Assembly: GCF_028993615.1 (NCBI RefSeq)
Contig: NZ_CP118632.1
Span: 558,001 to 622,000 of the forward strand
Origin: Herbaspirillum sp. WKF16
GTDB taxonomy: Bacteria > Pseudomonadota > Gammaproteobacteria > Burkholderiales > Burkholderiaceae_D
DNA length: 64,000 nucleotides
Reading direction: 5' to 3'
Shown piece after piece: positions 16,768 through 26,676 of the stretch. The number at the start of each line of letters is the position of its first letter. Within the stretch, counting starts at the first letter, position 1. Under the pieces are notes generated by a model. The model did not search any database, was not told where the DNA came from, and worked only from the letters and a program-made list of their open reading frames with translations. A program made the translations under genes and the position numbers.

Positions 16768-17142
16768 TCAGAGGGAGAGGACGGGCGGCCCGCGCGGATG
16801 GGGCGGCAGCCACGCCTGCGGGACGGCGGCTGCGCTGGCGCGCGAGGCAGGCGCCCGGGTTGCCGGCGCTGGTTGCGGCGGCAGGTGGTCGAAGCGGGCC
16901 GGCAGGGCGTGCGCCATATCCTGCTTGCTGCAAAACATGCAATGGCCGACGTGCGCGCCGCCCGGCTGCCCGTCGTCCTGGGTTTTGCCCTGATCGGCCG
17001 CGGCCGAGCAGATATCGCCCCAAGGCGCGGCGCGGGCATCGCCGGCGGTGCGCGCATGCGCCATCCCCGACCACAGCAGCGCCAGGATGGAGGCGATGGT
17101 GATCCACGAGACCAGGCGCTGGGCGGGGGCGGACATCTTCAT
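16768..17142 (-). CDS. DUF2946 family protein
   Basis: A 124-residue small protein with an N-terminal hydrophobic signal or anchor (LVSWITIASILALLWSGMAHA). A cysteine-containing centre (GDICSA, then HCMFCSKQD) and a proline-rich tail follow. This layout and the CxxC-type cysteines match DUF2946, a family of unknown function often encoded beside TonB receptors or copper-homeostasis genes. It lies 127 bp before the TonB receptor on the same strand and may be the first gene of that operon. The start at 17142 gives a clean signal sequence; upstream in-frame ATGs are unsupported. Confidence 0.65.
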   Translation of the reverse strand: MKMSAPAQRLVSWITIASILALLWSGMAHARTAGDARAAPWGDICSAAADQGKTQDDGQPGGAHVGHCMFCSKQDMAHALPARFDHLPPQPAPATRAPASRASAAAVPQAWLPPHPRGPPVLSL

Positions 17143-17717
17143 GGCGGCAGATTCTACCGTCGCGCAGCCATGGCGACGCAGGCGCGGCAAGCGTCGACAT
17201 TACCGCCAAAGCGCTCCGGAACCCTTGGTGGGCAAGGGTTTGCCCAGGATCCCCGCAGTGCTGTCCAGCCGTTCTCTGCGACAATTTGCCGCAGCGCGTG
17301 TCGCGGCAGGCGCTCCCCGATGCCGCGCATATTCCCATGCGGCGGGATAGGGCGCGGCCTTGTCATTGATATAAACATCGGCATGCCCGACCCGGGCGAA
17401 GTCGCTTGCCTTTCCTCCCTTTCCCTGTGGCAGGTCCGCGCGGCGGCCGGCCGCCACTGTCTCCGATCCGCCCGCCGCCCGGCCGCCATCGCAATTTGTG
17501 GTTGAAGGAACGGGGCTAATGCCGGATCATGTCGGGTTTCGCGCGTCAGGCGGCGCGGCCGGGGAATAGCCACGGTCTGCGCGCTGTCCGGCGCGCAAAT
17601 TCGCATGCATTTCACTTTCCCGCCTTACGGGAATTCCGTCTCGAACCGGACTCACTGCGCCGGCGCCGCAATGCGCCGGCCGGGAAATCCATTTCGCTTC
17701 ATCAAGGGAGAACCACC
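17143..17717. other. 575-bp gap without a recognisable gene
   Basis: The gap separates the divergent DUF2946 and amino-acid-binding genes. Reading frames exist on both strands, but none has a family-like pattern or a ribosome site. It contains a perfect inverted repeat AACCCTTG-GTGGG-CAAGGGTT at 17220-17240, which could be an operator. The promoters of both operons must lie here. Confidence 0.6.
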
Positions 17718-18497
17718 ATGTCGTTCAAGAAACTCATCCTGATCGCCGGCAGCGCACTGGCGATGACCTTCGCCGCGGGCGCGCAGGCGGCCGACCAGAC
17801 CTATGTGGTCGGCGCCGGCGGCACCTACCGTCCCTTCGAATTCGAAACGCCGAAGAAGGAACTGGTCGGCTTCGACATCGACCTGATCAAGGCCATCGCC
17901 AACGCCTCCAACTTCAAGATCAAGCTGGTGAGCACGCCCTGGGAAGGCATCTTCGCCACCCTGGGCCAGGGCGACCGCGACATCATCATCTCCGGCATCA
18001 CCATCACCGACAAGCGCGCCCAGATGGTCGACTTCTCGCTGCCGTACTTCCCGGCCGAGCAGGTCATCATCACCGCCGCCGGCGCCAAGGCGACCAACCT
18101 GGCCGACCTGAAGAAGCTGCAGGTCGCGGTGGTCAACTCCAGCGCCGGCGACATCGTGGTATCCGAGGAACTGGGCAAGGCCAGCACCTCCATCCACCGC
18201 TTCGACAACACCATCCTGATGCTGGAAGAGCTGTATCGCGGCGGCGTCGATGCGGCCGTGGGCGACCTGGGCGTGATCAAGTTCTACATCAAGAGCCATC
18301 CGGAAAAGCAGTTCAAGCTGGTCACCGACCAGAAGTTCGTGCGCCAGTACTTCGGCATCGCCGTGAAGAAGGGCAACAAGGAACTGCAGGACAAGATCGA
18401 CTCCGGCCTGAAGAAGATCGTCGCCAACGGCACCTACGCGAAGATCTACAAGGAATGGTTCGACGGCGACGTGCCGGCGCTGCCCTGGAAGCAATGA
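17718..18497 (+). CDS. Polar amino-acid ABC transporter, substrate-binding protein
   Basis: A 259-residue periplasmic protein. The signal peptide (MSFKKLILIAGSALAMTFAA) ends before AQAAD. The SBP_bac_3 fold signature follows: GTYRPFEF, LVGFDIDLIKAIA, FATLGQGDRDIIISGITIT and QMVDFSLPYF. The arginine of DKRAQMVDFS and the aspartate of FDIDL are positioned like amino-acid ligands in this family. AAGGGAGA precedes the ATG. It is first in an operon with one permease and one ATPase; a hairpin with a T-run after it probably keeps its transcript more abundant. Substrate: a polar or basic amino acid, not determinable further. Confidence 0.9.
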   Translation: MSFKKLILIAGSALAMTFAAGAQAADQTYVVGAGGTYRPFEFETPKKELVGFDIDLIKAIANASNFKIKLVSTPWEGIFATLGQGDRDIIISGITITDKRAQMVDFSLPYFPAEQVIITAAGAKATNLADLKKLQVAVVNSSAGDIVVSEELGKASTSIHRFDNTILMLEELYRGGVDAAVGDLGVIKFYIKSHPEKQFKLVTDQKFVRQYFGIAVKKGNKELQDKIDSGLKKIVANGTYAKIYKEWFDGDVPALPWKQ

Positions 18498-18522
18498 TCC
18501 ACGCGTAATGCCCGCAGTTCCC

Positions 18523-18550
18523 CCGGCCGGATGACGGCCGGATTTTTTTT
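18523..18550 (+). terminator. Intra-operon hairpin (attenuator) after the binding-protein gene
   Basis: CCGGCCG (18523-18529) / CGGCCGG (18535-18541) followed by A and eight T, 13 bp before the permease start. It looks like a full intrinsic terminator inside the operon, the usual way to make excess binding protein. Confidence 0.75.
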
Positions 18551-18562
18551 CGGATCACAATC

Positions 18563-19315
18563 ATGCATTCCTTTTTTCAATGGGAAATCATCGGCGAATA
18601 CGCACCGCTGTTCGTCGAAGGCACCTGGATGACCATCAAGGCGGCGATCATCTGCGTGATCGCCGGCACCTGCTGGGGGCTGGTGCTGGGCGTCGGCCGG
18701 CTGGCCGAGGCGCGCCACGGTTTCTGGAAATATTTCCTGCGCTACGGCGTCCAATGGCCGGTGCGCCTCTATGTCAGCTTCCTGCGCGGCACGCCGCTGT
18801 TCGTGCAGATCCTGCTGATCCACTTTGCGCTCATGCCGATGCTGATCAACCCCAGCGGCGGACTGATCCTCTCCGGCGACATCGCCCGTGAAATCCGTTC
18901 CCAGTACGGCGCCTTCGCCTCGGCGGTGCTGGCCATCACGCTCAACTCGGGCGCTTACGTGTCGGAGATCTTCCGCGCCGGCATCCAGTCGATCGACCAC
19001 GGCCAGAGCGAGGCCTCGCGCTCGCTGGGCATGACCTACCTGTCGACCTTGCGCAAGGTGGTGCTGCCGCAGGCGTTTCGCCGCATGCTGCCGCCGCTGG
19101 GCAACAACGCCATCGCCATCGTCAAGGATTCCTCGCTGGCCTCGGCCATCGGCCTGGCCGAACTCGCCTACGCGGCGCGCACGGTGTCGGGCGCCTACGC
19201 GCGCTACTGGGAGCCGTATCTCACCATCTCCCTGATCTATTGGGGCATCACCCTGTTGTTGTCGGCGCTGGTGCGCCACCTGGAAGCACGCTATGGCAAG
19301 GGAGACGCGCGATGA
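18563..19315 (+). CDS. Polar amino-acid ABC transporter, permease
   Basis: A 250-residue inner-membrane protein of the HisM/GlnP family (His/Glu/Gln/Arg/opine type). It has about five helices and the ATPase-contact EAA loop, seen as [43 protein letters not shown] is the family hallmark near residue 75. It carries the only permease type in this operon and so probably works as a homodimer. The ATG of the ATPase gene overlaps its stop (ATGA), so the two are translationally coupled. Confidence 0.9.
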   Translation: MHSFFQWEIIGEYAPLFVEGTWMTIKAAIICVIAGTCWGLVLGVGRLAEARHGFWKYFLRYGVQWPVRLYVSFLRGTPLFVQILLIHFALMPMLINPSGGLILSGDIAREIRSQYGAFASAVLAITLNSGAYVSEIFRAGIQSIDHGQSEASRSLGMTYLSTLRKVVLPQAFRRMLPPLGNNAIAIVKDSSLASAIGLAELAYAARTVSGAYARYWEPYLTISLIYWGITLLLSALVRHLEARYGKGDAR

Positions 19316-20034
19316 TCAAGGTGCATGAACTGCAAAAGCGCTTCGGCGAGGCGCACATCCTGCGCGGCATCGATTGCGAGATCAAGGCCGGCGAAGTGGT
19401 GTGCGTGATCGGCCCGTCGGGTTCGGGCAAGAGCACCTTCCTGCGCTGCCTGAACGGGCTGGAAGAGGCCAGCGACGGCGAGATCTTCATCGACGGCGTC
19501 AAGCTCAACGACACCCGGATCGACCTCAACAAGCTGCGCGCCGGCATGGGCATGGTGTTCCAGCGCTTCAACCTGTTCCCGCACATGACCGTGCTGGAAA
19601 ACCTGATCATGGCGCCCATGCAGGTGAAGGGCATGTCGCGCCGCGAGGCGGTGCTGGTGGCCGAGAAGCTGCTGAAGAAGGTCGGCCTGCTGGAGAAGAT
19701 CGACGCCTTCCCCAACCAGCTCTCCGGCGGCCAGCAGCAGCGCGTGGCGATCGCCCGCGCGCTGGCGATGGAACCCAAGGTCATGCTGTTCGACGAGCCG
19801 ACCTCGGCGCTCGATCCCGAGCTGGTCGGCGAGGTGCTGACGGTGATGAAGACGCTGGCCGAAGAAGGCATGACCATGGTGGTGGTGACGCACGAAATGG
19901 GCTTCGCGCGCGAAGTCGCGGACCGCGTGTTCTTCATCGACCAGGGCGTCATCATGGAAGAAGGTCCGCCGCAGCAGGTGCTGGGCGAGCCGGTCAACGA
20001 GCGCACCCGCGACTTCCTGCGCAAGGTGTTGTGA
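19312..20034 (+). CDS. Polar amino-acid ABC transporter, ATPase (GlnQ-like)
   Basis: A 240-residue ABC ATPase. Walker A is GPSGSGKST at residues 34-42, the Q-loop is [12 protein letters not shown], the signature is LSGGQQQR, Walker B is [14 protein letters not shown], and the H-loop is VVTHEMGFA. Length and motifs match GlnQ/HisP/ArtP, which energise uptake through the adjacent permease. It overlaps the permease stop and itself overlaps the start of the next gene (GTGA), so all three are coupled. Confidence 0.92.
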   Translation: MIKVHELQKRFGEAHILRGIDCEIKAGEVVCVIGPSGSGKSTFLRCLNGLEEASDGEIFIDGVKLNDTRIDLNKLRAGMGMVFQRFNLFPHMTVLENLIMAPMQVKGMSRREAVLVAEKLLKKVGLLEKIDAFPNQLSGGQQQRVAIARALAMEPKVMLFDEPTSALDPELVGEVLTVMKTLAEEGMTMVVVTHEMGFAREVADRVFFIDQGVIMEEGPPQQVLGEPVNERTRDFLRKVL

Positions 20035-20615
20035 GCGTCGCGTACGTCAACGACCTCGGCGGCGTCGACCTGGACTTCTGGGTGGCCCGGGCCGAGGGGC
20101 TCGATGCCGTGCGCGACGGCGGCCGCTGCCTGCTCGGGCATGGCGGCGATGCGTACGCGCCGACGCGCGATGAGACGCTCAGCGCTGCCTTGCTGGCGCG
20201 CCACGGCGTCGAGACCTTCGAGATCAACGGCCGCTGGGGCGCCGAGCTCAAGGGGCGCGACACGCCCTGGGGCAACGGCGCCACCCGCATCGAGGCGGCG
20301 CTGCGCGCCATCGTGGCGGCGCGTTTCGGCGACGCCGTCGAGGACGCGGAAATCCCGCCGCCGATGCGGTGTTTCTGGCTGGCCTTCGTCGCCGCCGGCG
20401 GTGAGCCGGCGCGCTATCTCGGTCACGCCATCTTCGAGGCGGCGGACATGGACGCCGCCGTCGCCCGCGCCCGCGCGCTGGGTTTGCACCCTGGCGCCGA
20501 CCTGCGCGTGTATCGCGTCAACGACGAGGACGCGGGCCACATTCCTGCGCAATGGCGCAACCGCCCGCTGAGCGGGGAAGAGGCCGCCGCGCTGGGCTGG
20601 CAGTCGGGGCCGTAG
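20031..20615 (+). CDS. NinX-like (DUF2591) protein of unknown function
   Basis: A 194-residue protein starting at GTG 20031, which overlaps the ATPase stop by 4 bp (GTGA). The N-terminal half ([58 protein letters not shown]) matches the pattern of the phage NinX/DUF2591 family, proteins of unknown function that also occur in bacterial chromosomes. The second half ([37 protein letters not shown]) is less familiar. Coupling to an amino-acid transporter is unusual and argues for a host role rather than a phage remnant, but none can be assigned. Confidence 0.65.
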   Translation: MSVAYVNDLGGVDLDFWVARAEGLDAVRDGGRCLLGHGGDAYAPTRDETLSAALLARHGVETFEINGRWGAELKGRDTPWGNGATRIEAALRAIVAARFGDAVEDAEIPPPMRCFWLAFVAAGGEPARYLGHAIFEAADMDAAVARARALGLHPGADLRVYRVNDEDAGHIPAQWRNRPLSGEEAAALGWQSGP

Positions 20616-20645
20616 CGGCGTGCCGGCCGTCGGCCGCCATCCTCC

Positions 20646-22193
20646 TTATCCGATCCGCGCCGCCGCGCCGGACGCCGGCAGCTGGAAAACGCTGACCAGC
20701 TGGGCCAGCTGCGCCGCCTGATCCTGCATCGACGCCGCGGCGGCCGCGGCCTGCTCCACCAGCGCGGCGTTCTGCTGGGTCACCTGATCCATCTGCGCGA
20801 TGGCGCGGTTCACTTCCTCGATGCCGGAACTTTGTTCCTGGCTGGCGGCGCTGATCTCGGCCACCACGTCGGCCACGTGCCGCACGCTGGAGACGATTTC
20901 CTGCATGGTGCGGCCGGCCTGCTCGACCAGGTGCGAGCCGTTGTCCACCTTGCTCACCGAATCCTCGATCAGCGCCTTGATCTCCTTGGCCGCCTGCGCG
21001 CTGCGCTGGGCCAGGCTGCGCACTTCAGACGCCACCACCGCGAAGCCGCGCCCCTGTTCGCCGGCGCGCGCCGCTTCCACCGCGGCGTTCAAGGCCAGGA
21101 TGTTGGTCTGGAAGGCGATGCCGTCGATCACGCCGATGATGTCGGAAATCTTGGTCGAAGCGCTGTTGATGTCGGCCATGGTGCCGACCACCTGGTCGAT
21201 CACCGTGCCGCCGTTGGCCGCCACGCCCGAGGCCGAGATCGCCAGCTGGTTGGCCTGGCGCGCGTTGTCGGCGTTCTGGCGCACGATCGAGGTCAGTTGC
21301 TCCATCGCCGAGGCGGTCTCCTCCAGGGAGCCGGCTTGCTGCTCGGTGCGCGAGGAGAGGTCGAGGTTGCCGGCGGCGATCTCGGCCGAGGCGGTGCTGA
21401 TGGTGTCGGTGCCGTTGCGCACGCCGTGCACGATGCCCGACAGGCTGCCGCGCATGGTTTCGATCGAACGCAGCAGGCTGTGGCTGTCCTTGCCGCGCAG
21501 GTCGATGGCGATGGAGAGGTCGCCCTGCGCGATCTGCTCGACGATGCCGACCGCCTTGGCCGGCTCGCCGCCCAGCTGGCGCAGGATGGAGCGCAGCATG
21601 AAGGCGGCCATGGTGGCGATGGCCGCCATCAGCACGGCGCCGATCAGCAACAGGATCAGCGCGTTGCGGTAGAACGCCTGGTTGATGTCGTCGATGTAGG
21701 CGCCGAAGCCGATGGTCCAGTCCCAGGGCGCGAACCTGGTCACGGCGTACAGTTTCAGCACCTTCTCGGTGGTGTTGGGGCGTGTGCCCTCGGCGGTCAG
21801 CAGGCCGATCTCCTTGCCGGCCAGCGCCGCGCGGTAGCGGTCGCCATCCTCTTTCGCGGTCTTGTCCTGGATGCCCACGCGCTTGGGATTGGGGTGGACG
21901 TAGTTGAAGTCATCGGTATAGCCGCGCACGAAGAAGTAGTTCTGCTCCTTGGCCAGGCTGCCGATGATCAGCTTGGCCTGGGCCTGCGCCTGTTCGCGCG
22001 TGAGCTTGCCGGCCTGCTCCTGCGCGTAGGATTTCTCGGACGCCGCCTTGGCCAGCGTCACCAGCAGCGACAGCTGCGCTTCGCGTTCCTCCAGCATGGT
22101 GCGCTTCAAGGTATTGAGCGACACCATCGCGATGACCAGAATGCCGACCAGCGTGGTCGCGCACAGCCAAATGATTTTCGTCCTGAGCTTCAC
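20646..22193 (-). CDS. Methyl-accepting chemotaxis protein with Cache sensor
   Basis: A 515-residue chemoreceptor. It has a first membrane helix ([17 protein letters not shown]) and a periplasmic single Cache (sCache_2-like) domain with [19 protein letters not shown] and [18 protein letters not shown]. The second membrane helix lies near 190-210, then HAMP and the signalling tip [15 protein letters not shown]. Cache_2 receptors usually sense small organic acids. A GTG at 22193, preceded by GACGGGGGAA, gives the typical MKLRTKI start; the ATGs at 22232 and 22247 are in frame but weaker. No CheR-docking pentapeptide is visible at the C-terminus. It is divergent from a second receptor gene. Confidence 0.88.
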   Translation of the reverse strand: MKLRTKIIWLCATTLVGILVIAMVSLNTLKRTMLEEREAQLSLLVTLAKAASEKSYAQEQAGKLTREQAQAQAKLIIGSLAKEQNYFFVRGYTDDFNYVHPNPKRVGIQDKTAKEDGDRYRAALAGKEIGLLTAEGTRPNTTEKVLKLYAVTRFAPWDWTIGFGAYIDDINQAFYRNALILLLIGAVLMAAIATMAAFMLRSILRQLGGEPAKAVGIVEQIAQGDLSIAIDLRGKDSHSLLRSIETMRGSLSGIVHGVRNGTDTISTASAEIAAGNLDLSSRTEQQAGSLEETASAMEQLTSIVRQNADNARQANQLAISASGVAANGGTVIDQVVGTMADINSASTKISDIIGVIDGIAFQTNILALNAAVEAARAGEQGRGFAVVASEVRSLAQRSAQAAKEIKALIEDSVSKVDNGSHLVEQAGRTMQEIVSSVRHVADVVAEISAASQEQSSGIEEVNRAIAQMDQVTQQNAALVEQAAAAAASMQDQAAQLAQLVSVFQLPASGAAARIG

Positions 22194-22515
22194 CGGTTTC
22201 CCCCGTCCCTTGAGTGGTGAACATGTGTTCATGTTGTTTGAACGCATGAATTTACCCTAAAAACGCCGAATAATCCCGCGCAATCCGTGGGGCATGGCCG
22301 GAGGGGCCGGGGGAGCGTGCGATGTCCATTGTCGTATCGCAATCCGGCCCGCCCCGCTGCGTACGGGCTTCGCATGCATGCCGGCGGCGCTTGCCGGTGG
22401 CCGCATTGATATCAATTAGCGCATGGGCCGAGCGATTTAATTCATTGGAAAGACATCCCTCGACTAATTAATATTCGGCCCTAAAAAACATCATAAACAG
22501 GGATTCGAGGCAGAC
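22194..22515. other. Divergent promoter region of two chemoreceptor genes
   Basis: About 320 bp with no gene, much more AT-rich near 22400-22510. It holds the perfect 12-bp palindrome ATTGATATCAAT at 22405-22416. I looked for flagellar sigma-28 promoters (TAAA ... GCCGATAA) and found no convincing match. Confidence 0.5.
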
Positions 22516-24063
22516 ATGAACTGGTTCCACAATCTGAACATGGCGCGCAAGCTGGCGTTTTCCTTCACGGTGGTGATCGTGCTGACGGTGATGCTGGGCC
22601 TGTTCTCGGTCAGCCGGCTTAAAGAAGTGAACAAGGCCTCCTCGGAGATCGTCAGCAAATGGATGCCTTCCATCGAGGCGGCGCGCGAGATCCAGAATTC
22701 GCTGCCGCTCATGCGCATCTCCGAGCTGGAGCTGGTGACGGCGGTGCAGCCGTCCGAGCGCGACGCCGCTAACAAGGCGATCAAGGCGCGCGCCGACATC
22801 CTGGCGCGCCAGCGCGCCGCCTACGAGCAGCGCATCTCGGAGCCGGAGGAGCGGGCGCAATACGCGCAGTTCAGCAAGAGCTACGCCGCCTACATGGAGC
22901 TGGACAAGCAACTGGCCGAGATGGCCGCCAACCAGCAATACGACGAGACGCGCGCGCTCTTCAACGGCGATTCCGGCAAACTGTTCCGCGGCATGGTCGC
23001 CAACCTGGAGGCGATCGTGAAAGCCAACGGCGCCGGCAGCGCGCGCGCCGACCAGGCCGCCAGTCACGTGTACAAGGTGGCCCAGGTGCTGATCTTCAGC
23101 TTGCTGGGGGCGGCGGTGCTGATCGCCTTCGCGCTGGCGCTGGTGGTGGGGCGCAATGTCTCGCGGCCGCTCAGGGAAGCGGTGGAGGTGGCGCAGCGCG
23201 TGTCGCGCGGCGACCTGACGGTGCGCATCCGCGCCGGCAGCCGCGACGAGACCGGCCGCCTGATGGAGGCCTTGCGCGCCATGAATGAAAGCCTGCGCGA
23301 CATCGTCAGCGAAGTGCGCCACGGCACCGACACCATCGGCACCGCCTCGCAGGAAATCGCCCGCGGCAACCTCGACCTGTCCTCGCGCACCGAGCAGCAG
23401 GCAGGTTCGCTGGAAGAAACCGCCTCGGCCATGGAGCAGCTCACCTCCACCGTCAAGCAGAGCGCCGACAACGCGCGCCAGGCCAACCAGCTGGCGGTGT
23501 CGGCCTCCGAGATCGCCAGCCAGGGCGGCGAGGTGGTGGGGCAGGTAGTGCAGACCATGGAGGGCATCACCGAGAGCTCGCGCAAGATCGCCGACATCAT
23601 CAGCGTGATCGACGGCATCGCCTTCCAGACCAACATCCTGGCGCTGAATGCCGCAGTGGAAGCGGCGCGCGCCGGCGAGCAGGGCCGCGGCTTCGCGGTG
23701 GTGGCTTCGGAGGTGCGTTCGCTGGCGCAGCGCTCGGCCGCCGCCGCCAAGGAAATCAAGGCGCTGATCGACGATTCGGTGGAGAAGGTCGGCGCCGGCA
23801 GCCAGCTGGTGGAGCGCGCCGGTTCGACCATGACCGAGGTGGTGGCCAGCGTCAGGCGCGTGACCGACATCGTCGCCGAGATCACCGCCGCCACGCATGA
23901 GCAGAGCGGCGGACTGAGCGAGATCAATCGCGCCATCACGCAGATGGACGAGACCACCCAGCAGAACGCGGCGCTGGTCGAGCAGGCCGCAGCGGCCGCC
24001 GATTCGCTGCAAGGGCAGGCCGGCAACCTGGCGCTGCTGGTGGGGAAGTTCAAGCTCGAATAA
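22516..24063 (+). CDS. Methyl-accepting chemotaxis protein (4-helix-bundle sensor)
   Basis: A 515-residue Tar/Tsr-like receptor. Its N-terminal helix ([20 protein letters not shown]) is followed by a periplasmic helical domain of about 150 residues and a second membrane helix ([20 protein letters not shown]). HAMP follows ([20 protein letters not shown]), then the cytoplasmic hairpin with [15 protein letters not shown]. The protein ends LVGKFKLE without a methylation-enzyme tether. Its overall design is closest to the receptor at 7786-9357. It is divergent from the Cache receptor. Ligand unknown. Confidence 0.92.
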   Translation: MNWFHNLNMARKLAFSFTVVIVLTVMLGLFSVSRLKEVNKASSEIVSKWMPSIEAAREIQNSLPLMRISELELVTAVQPSERDAANKAIKARADILARQRAAYEQRISEPEERAQYAQFSKSYAAYMELDKQLAEMAANQQYDETRALFNGDSGKLFRGMVANLEAIVKANGAGSARADQAASHVYKVAQVLIFSLLGAAVLIAFALALVVGRNVSRPLREAVEVAQRVSRGDLTVRIRAGSRDETGRLMEALRAMNESLRDIVSEVRHGTDTIGTASQEIARGNLDLSSRTEQQAGSLEETASAMEQLTSTVKQSADNARQANQLAVSASEIASQGGEVVGQVVQTMEGITESSRKIADIISVIDGIAFQTNILALNAAVEAARAGEQGRGFAVVASEVRSLAQRSAAAAKEIKALIDDSVEKVGAGSQLVERAGSTMTEVVASVRRVTDIVAEITAATHEQSGGLSEINRAITQMDETTQQNAALVEQAAAAADSLQGQAGNLALLVGKFKLE

Positions 24064-24081
24064 GGCGTCGCGCCGTCGTCC

Positions 24082-25098
24082 TCAAGCCTCGCGCGCGATC
24101 GCCGTGGACGCCCGCTCGACCAGCTGCGGCGTCGCCGTCACCCGCATCGGCGACGACGCGCTGCTGCGGTTGATCAGGGCCAGCAGCAGGTCGATGGCCA
24201 TCTCGGCCGCGCTGGCGGTGGGCACCGCGACCGTGGTCAGCGCCGGGCGCGAGACGCGCGCCCACTGGATGTCGGTGATGCCGATCACCGAGATGTCGCG
24301 CGGCACGTTCAATCCCATGTCGGCGATGGCGTTCATGGCGCCCAGCGCAGGCAGGTCGTTGCTGGCGAAAATGGCGGTCAGTTGCGGAGATGAGGCGAGC
24401 ATGGACATGGTGGCCTGGTAGCCGGCTTCCACGGTATCGGCGATGAAGCGCGTGCGGTTTTGCGGATGCCTGAAGCCGGCGTCGGCGCAGGCGTCCAGGT
24501 AACCCTGGTAGCGCTCGGCGTGGATGCCGCCCTTCTTGCTGCCGACCAGGGCGCCGATGCGGCGATGGCCCAGCCCGATGAGATGGCGCCCGGCGATCGC
24601 GCCGGCCTCGTGGAAGTTCACCGCGATGCAGGGCAGCTCGGGCGGCGCATCCGGTTTTTCCCACATGCACAGCACCACCGGGGCGCCGCGCTGCTGGGCT
24701 TTCCTGAGCTCGTCGATGGAGAGGTTGGCGTTCATGATCAGCACGCCGTCCGACAGGGTGCCGGCAATCTGTTCGAGGTAGGCGCGGCCGGTCTCCGGGT
24801 CATCGTTGGTGTTGCAGACGATCAGGAAGCGGCCGTGCGCGCGCGCCGCGCGTTCGGCGGCCAGCGCGAACTCCGGATAGAAGGGATTGGCGATGCTGGA
24901 GACCATCAGCGCCAGCGTCGGCGCGCGGCCCTCGGCCAAGGCGCGCGCGGTCAGGTGCGGCCGGTATCCCAGTTCCTCGACGGCCGCCAGCACGCGCAGC
25001 CTGGTCTGCTCGCCGACCTTGCCGCGCTGGCGCAGGACATTCGAGACGGTGGCGGAGGTGACGCCGGCCAGACGGGCGACTTCGGATAGGGTGGTCAT
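24082..25098 (-). CDS. LacI-family transcriptional regulator
   Basis: A 338-residue repressor. The N-terminal LacI HTH (TLSEVARLAGVTSATVSNVL, residues 3-22) and hinge (RPHLTARAL) precede a periplasmic-binding-like effector domain (LMVSSIANPFYPEF, AIFASNDLPALGAM, VIGITDI). It is divergent from a sugar ABC operon that includes a GH42 beta-galactosidase. A perfect LacI-type palindrome lies in the gap, so it most likely represses that operon until a galactoside binds. Confidence 0.9.
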   Translation of the reverse strand: MTTLSEVARLAGVTSATVSNVLRQRGKVGEQTRLRVLAAVEELGYRPHLTARALAEGRAPTLALMVSSIANPFYPEFALAAERAARAHGRFLIVCNTNDDPETGRAYLEQIAGTLSDGVLIMNANLSIDELRKAQQRGAPVVLCMWEKPDAPPELPCIAVNFHEAGAIAGRHLIGLGHRRIGALVGSKKGGIHAERYQGYLDACADAGFRHPQNRTRFIADTVEAGYQATMSMLASSPQLTAIFASNDLPALGAMNAIADMGLNVPRDISVIGITDIQWARVSRPALTTVAVPTASAAEMAIDLLLALINRSSASSPMRVTATPQLVERASTAIAREA

Positions 25099-25483
25099 GG
25101 GCAGTGGGAGTGGAAGGCCTTCGCATTCAATCCTCTATCGCCGGCCTTGTCAACGCGCGCAGGTGCGCCGCGCGAGGACGATGGAAGGTGCAAAGACTAT
25201 TGCGCCGCCAAAATAAGATGCGTATGATCGGACGCAACAACAAGCCGGAACCGGCCTCACAATCAGAACAACGATGTGGAGACAAACAGCATTGCGATCA
25301 AGAAACTCAGCCGTTGCGTTTTTTTTTGAACGAGCTGATTAAGCGCTTAACCTTTTTGCCTTCCCGGACACCCGGCGCTCCATGCCGGCCCTCCCGGGAA
25401 CCTTGCCGGCCGGCTGCCGCAGCCGGCTGACTGACGGCGGCCCAGGCGCCGCGTGCCGTGATTCATTCTTTTGGGAACAGACG
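25099..25483. other. Control region of the LacI gene and galactoside operon
   Basis: A 385-bp divergent gap without a gene. It carries the LacI-type palindrome at 25339-25350 and, downstream of it, a GC-rich inverted repeat (CCGGCTG-CCG-CAGCCGG, within about 25410-25435) that would lie in the operon leader. No riboswitch was recognised. Confidence 0.6.
25339..25350. promoter_or_regulatory. LacI-family operator
   Basis: TTAAGCGCTTAA, a perfect 12-bp palindrome with the central CG typical of LacI/GalR-family sites. It lies between the LacI regulator and the ABC-GH42 operon. Confidence 0.7.
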
Positions 25484-26632
<1,149 letters not shown>

Positions 26633-26676
26633 CGCCGGCGTCCGCTCATCACTTGCAACCAAGAGGAGAGGCATCA

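Noticed and set aside
14451..17102. An 883-residue plus-strand open frame
   Set aside because: It is antisense to the TonB receptor, with biased composition and no recognisable domain.
17200..17457. Minus-strand frame of 85 residues in the long gap
   Set aside because: No ribosome site, no domain-like pattern and unremarkable composition.
22194..22515. Flagellar sigma-28 promoters for the divergent chemoreceptors
   Set aside because: Only fragments such as CTAAAAACGCCGAATAA were seen; spacing between the two elements is wrong.
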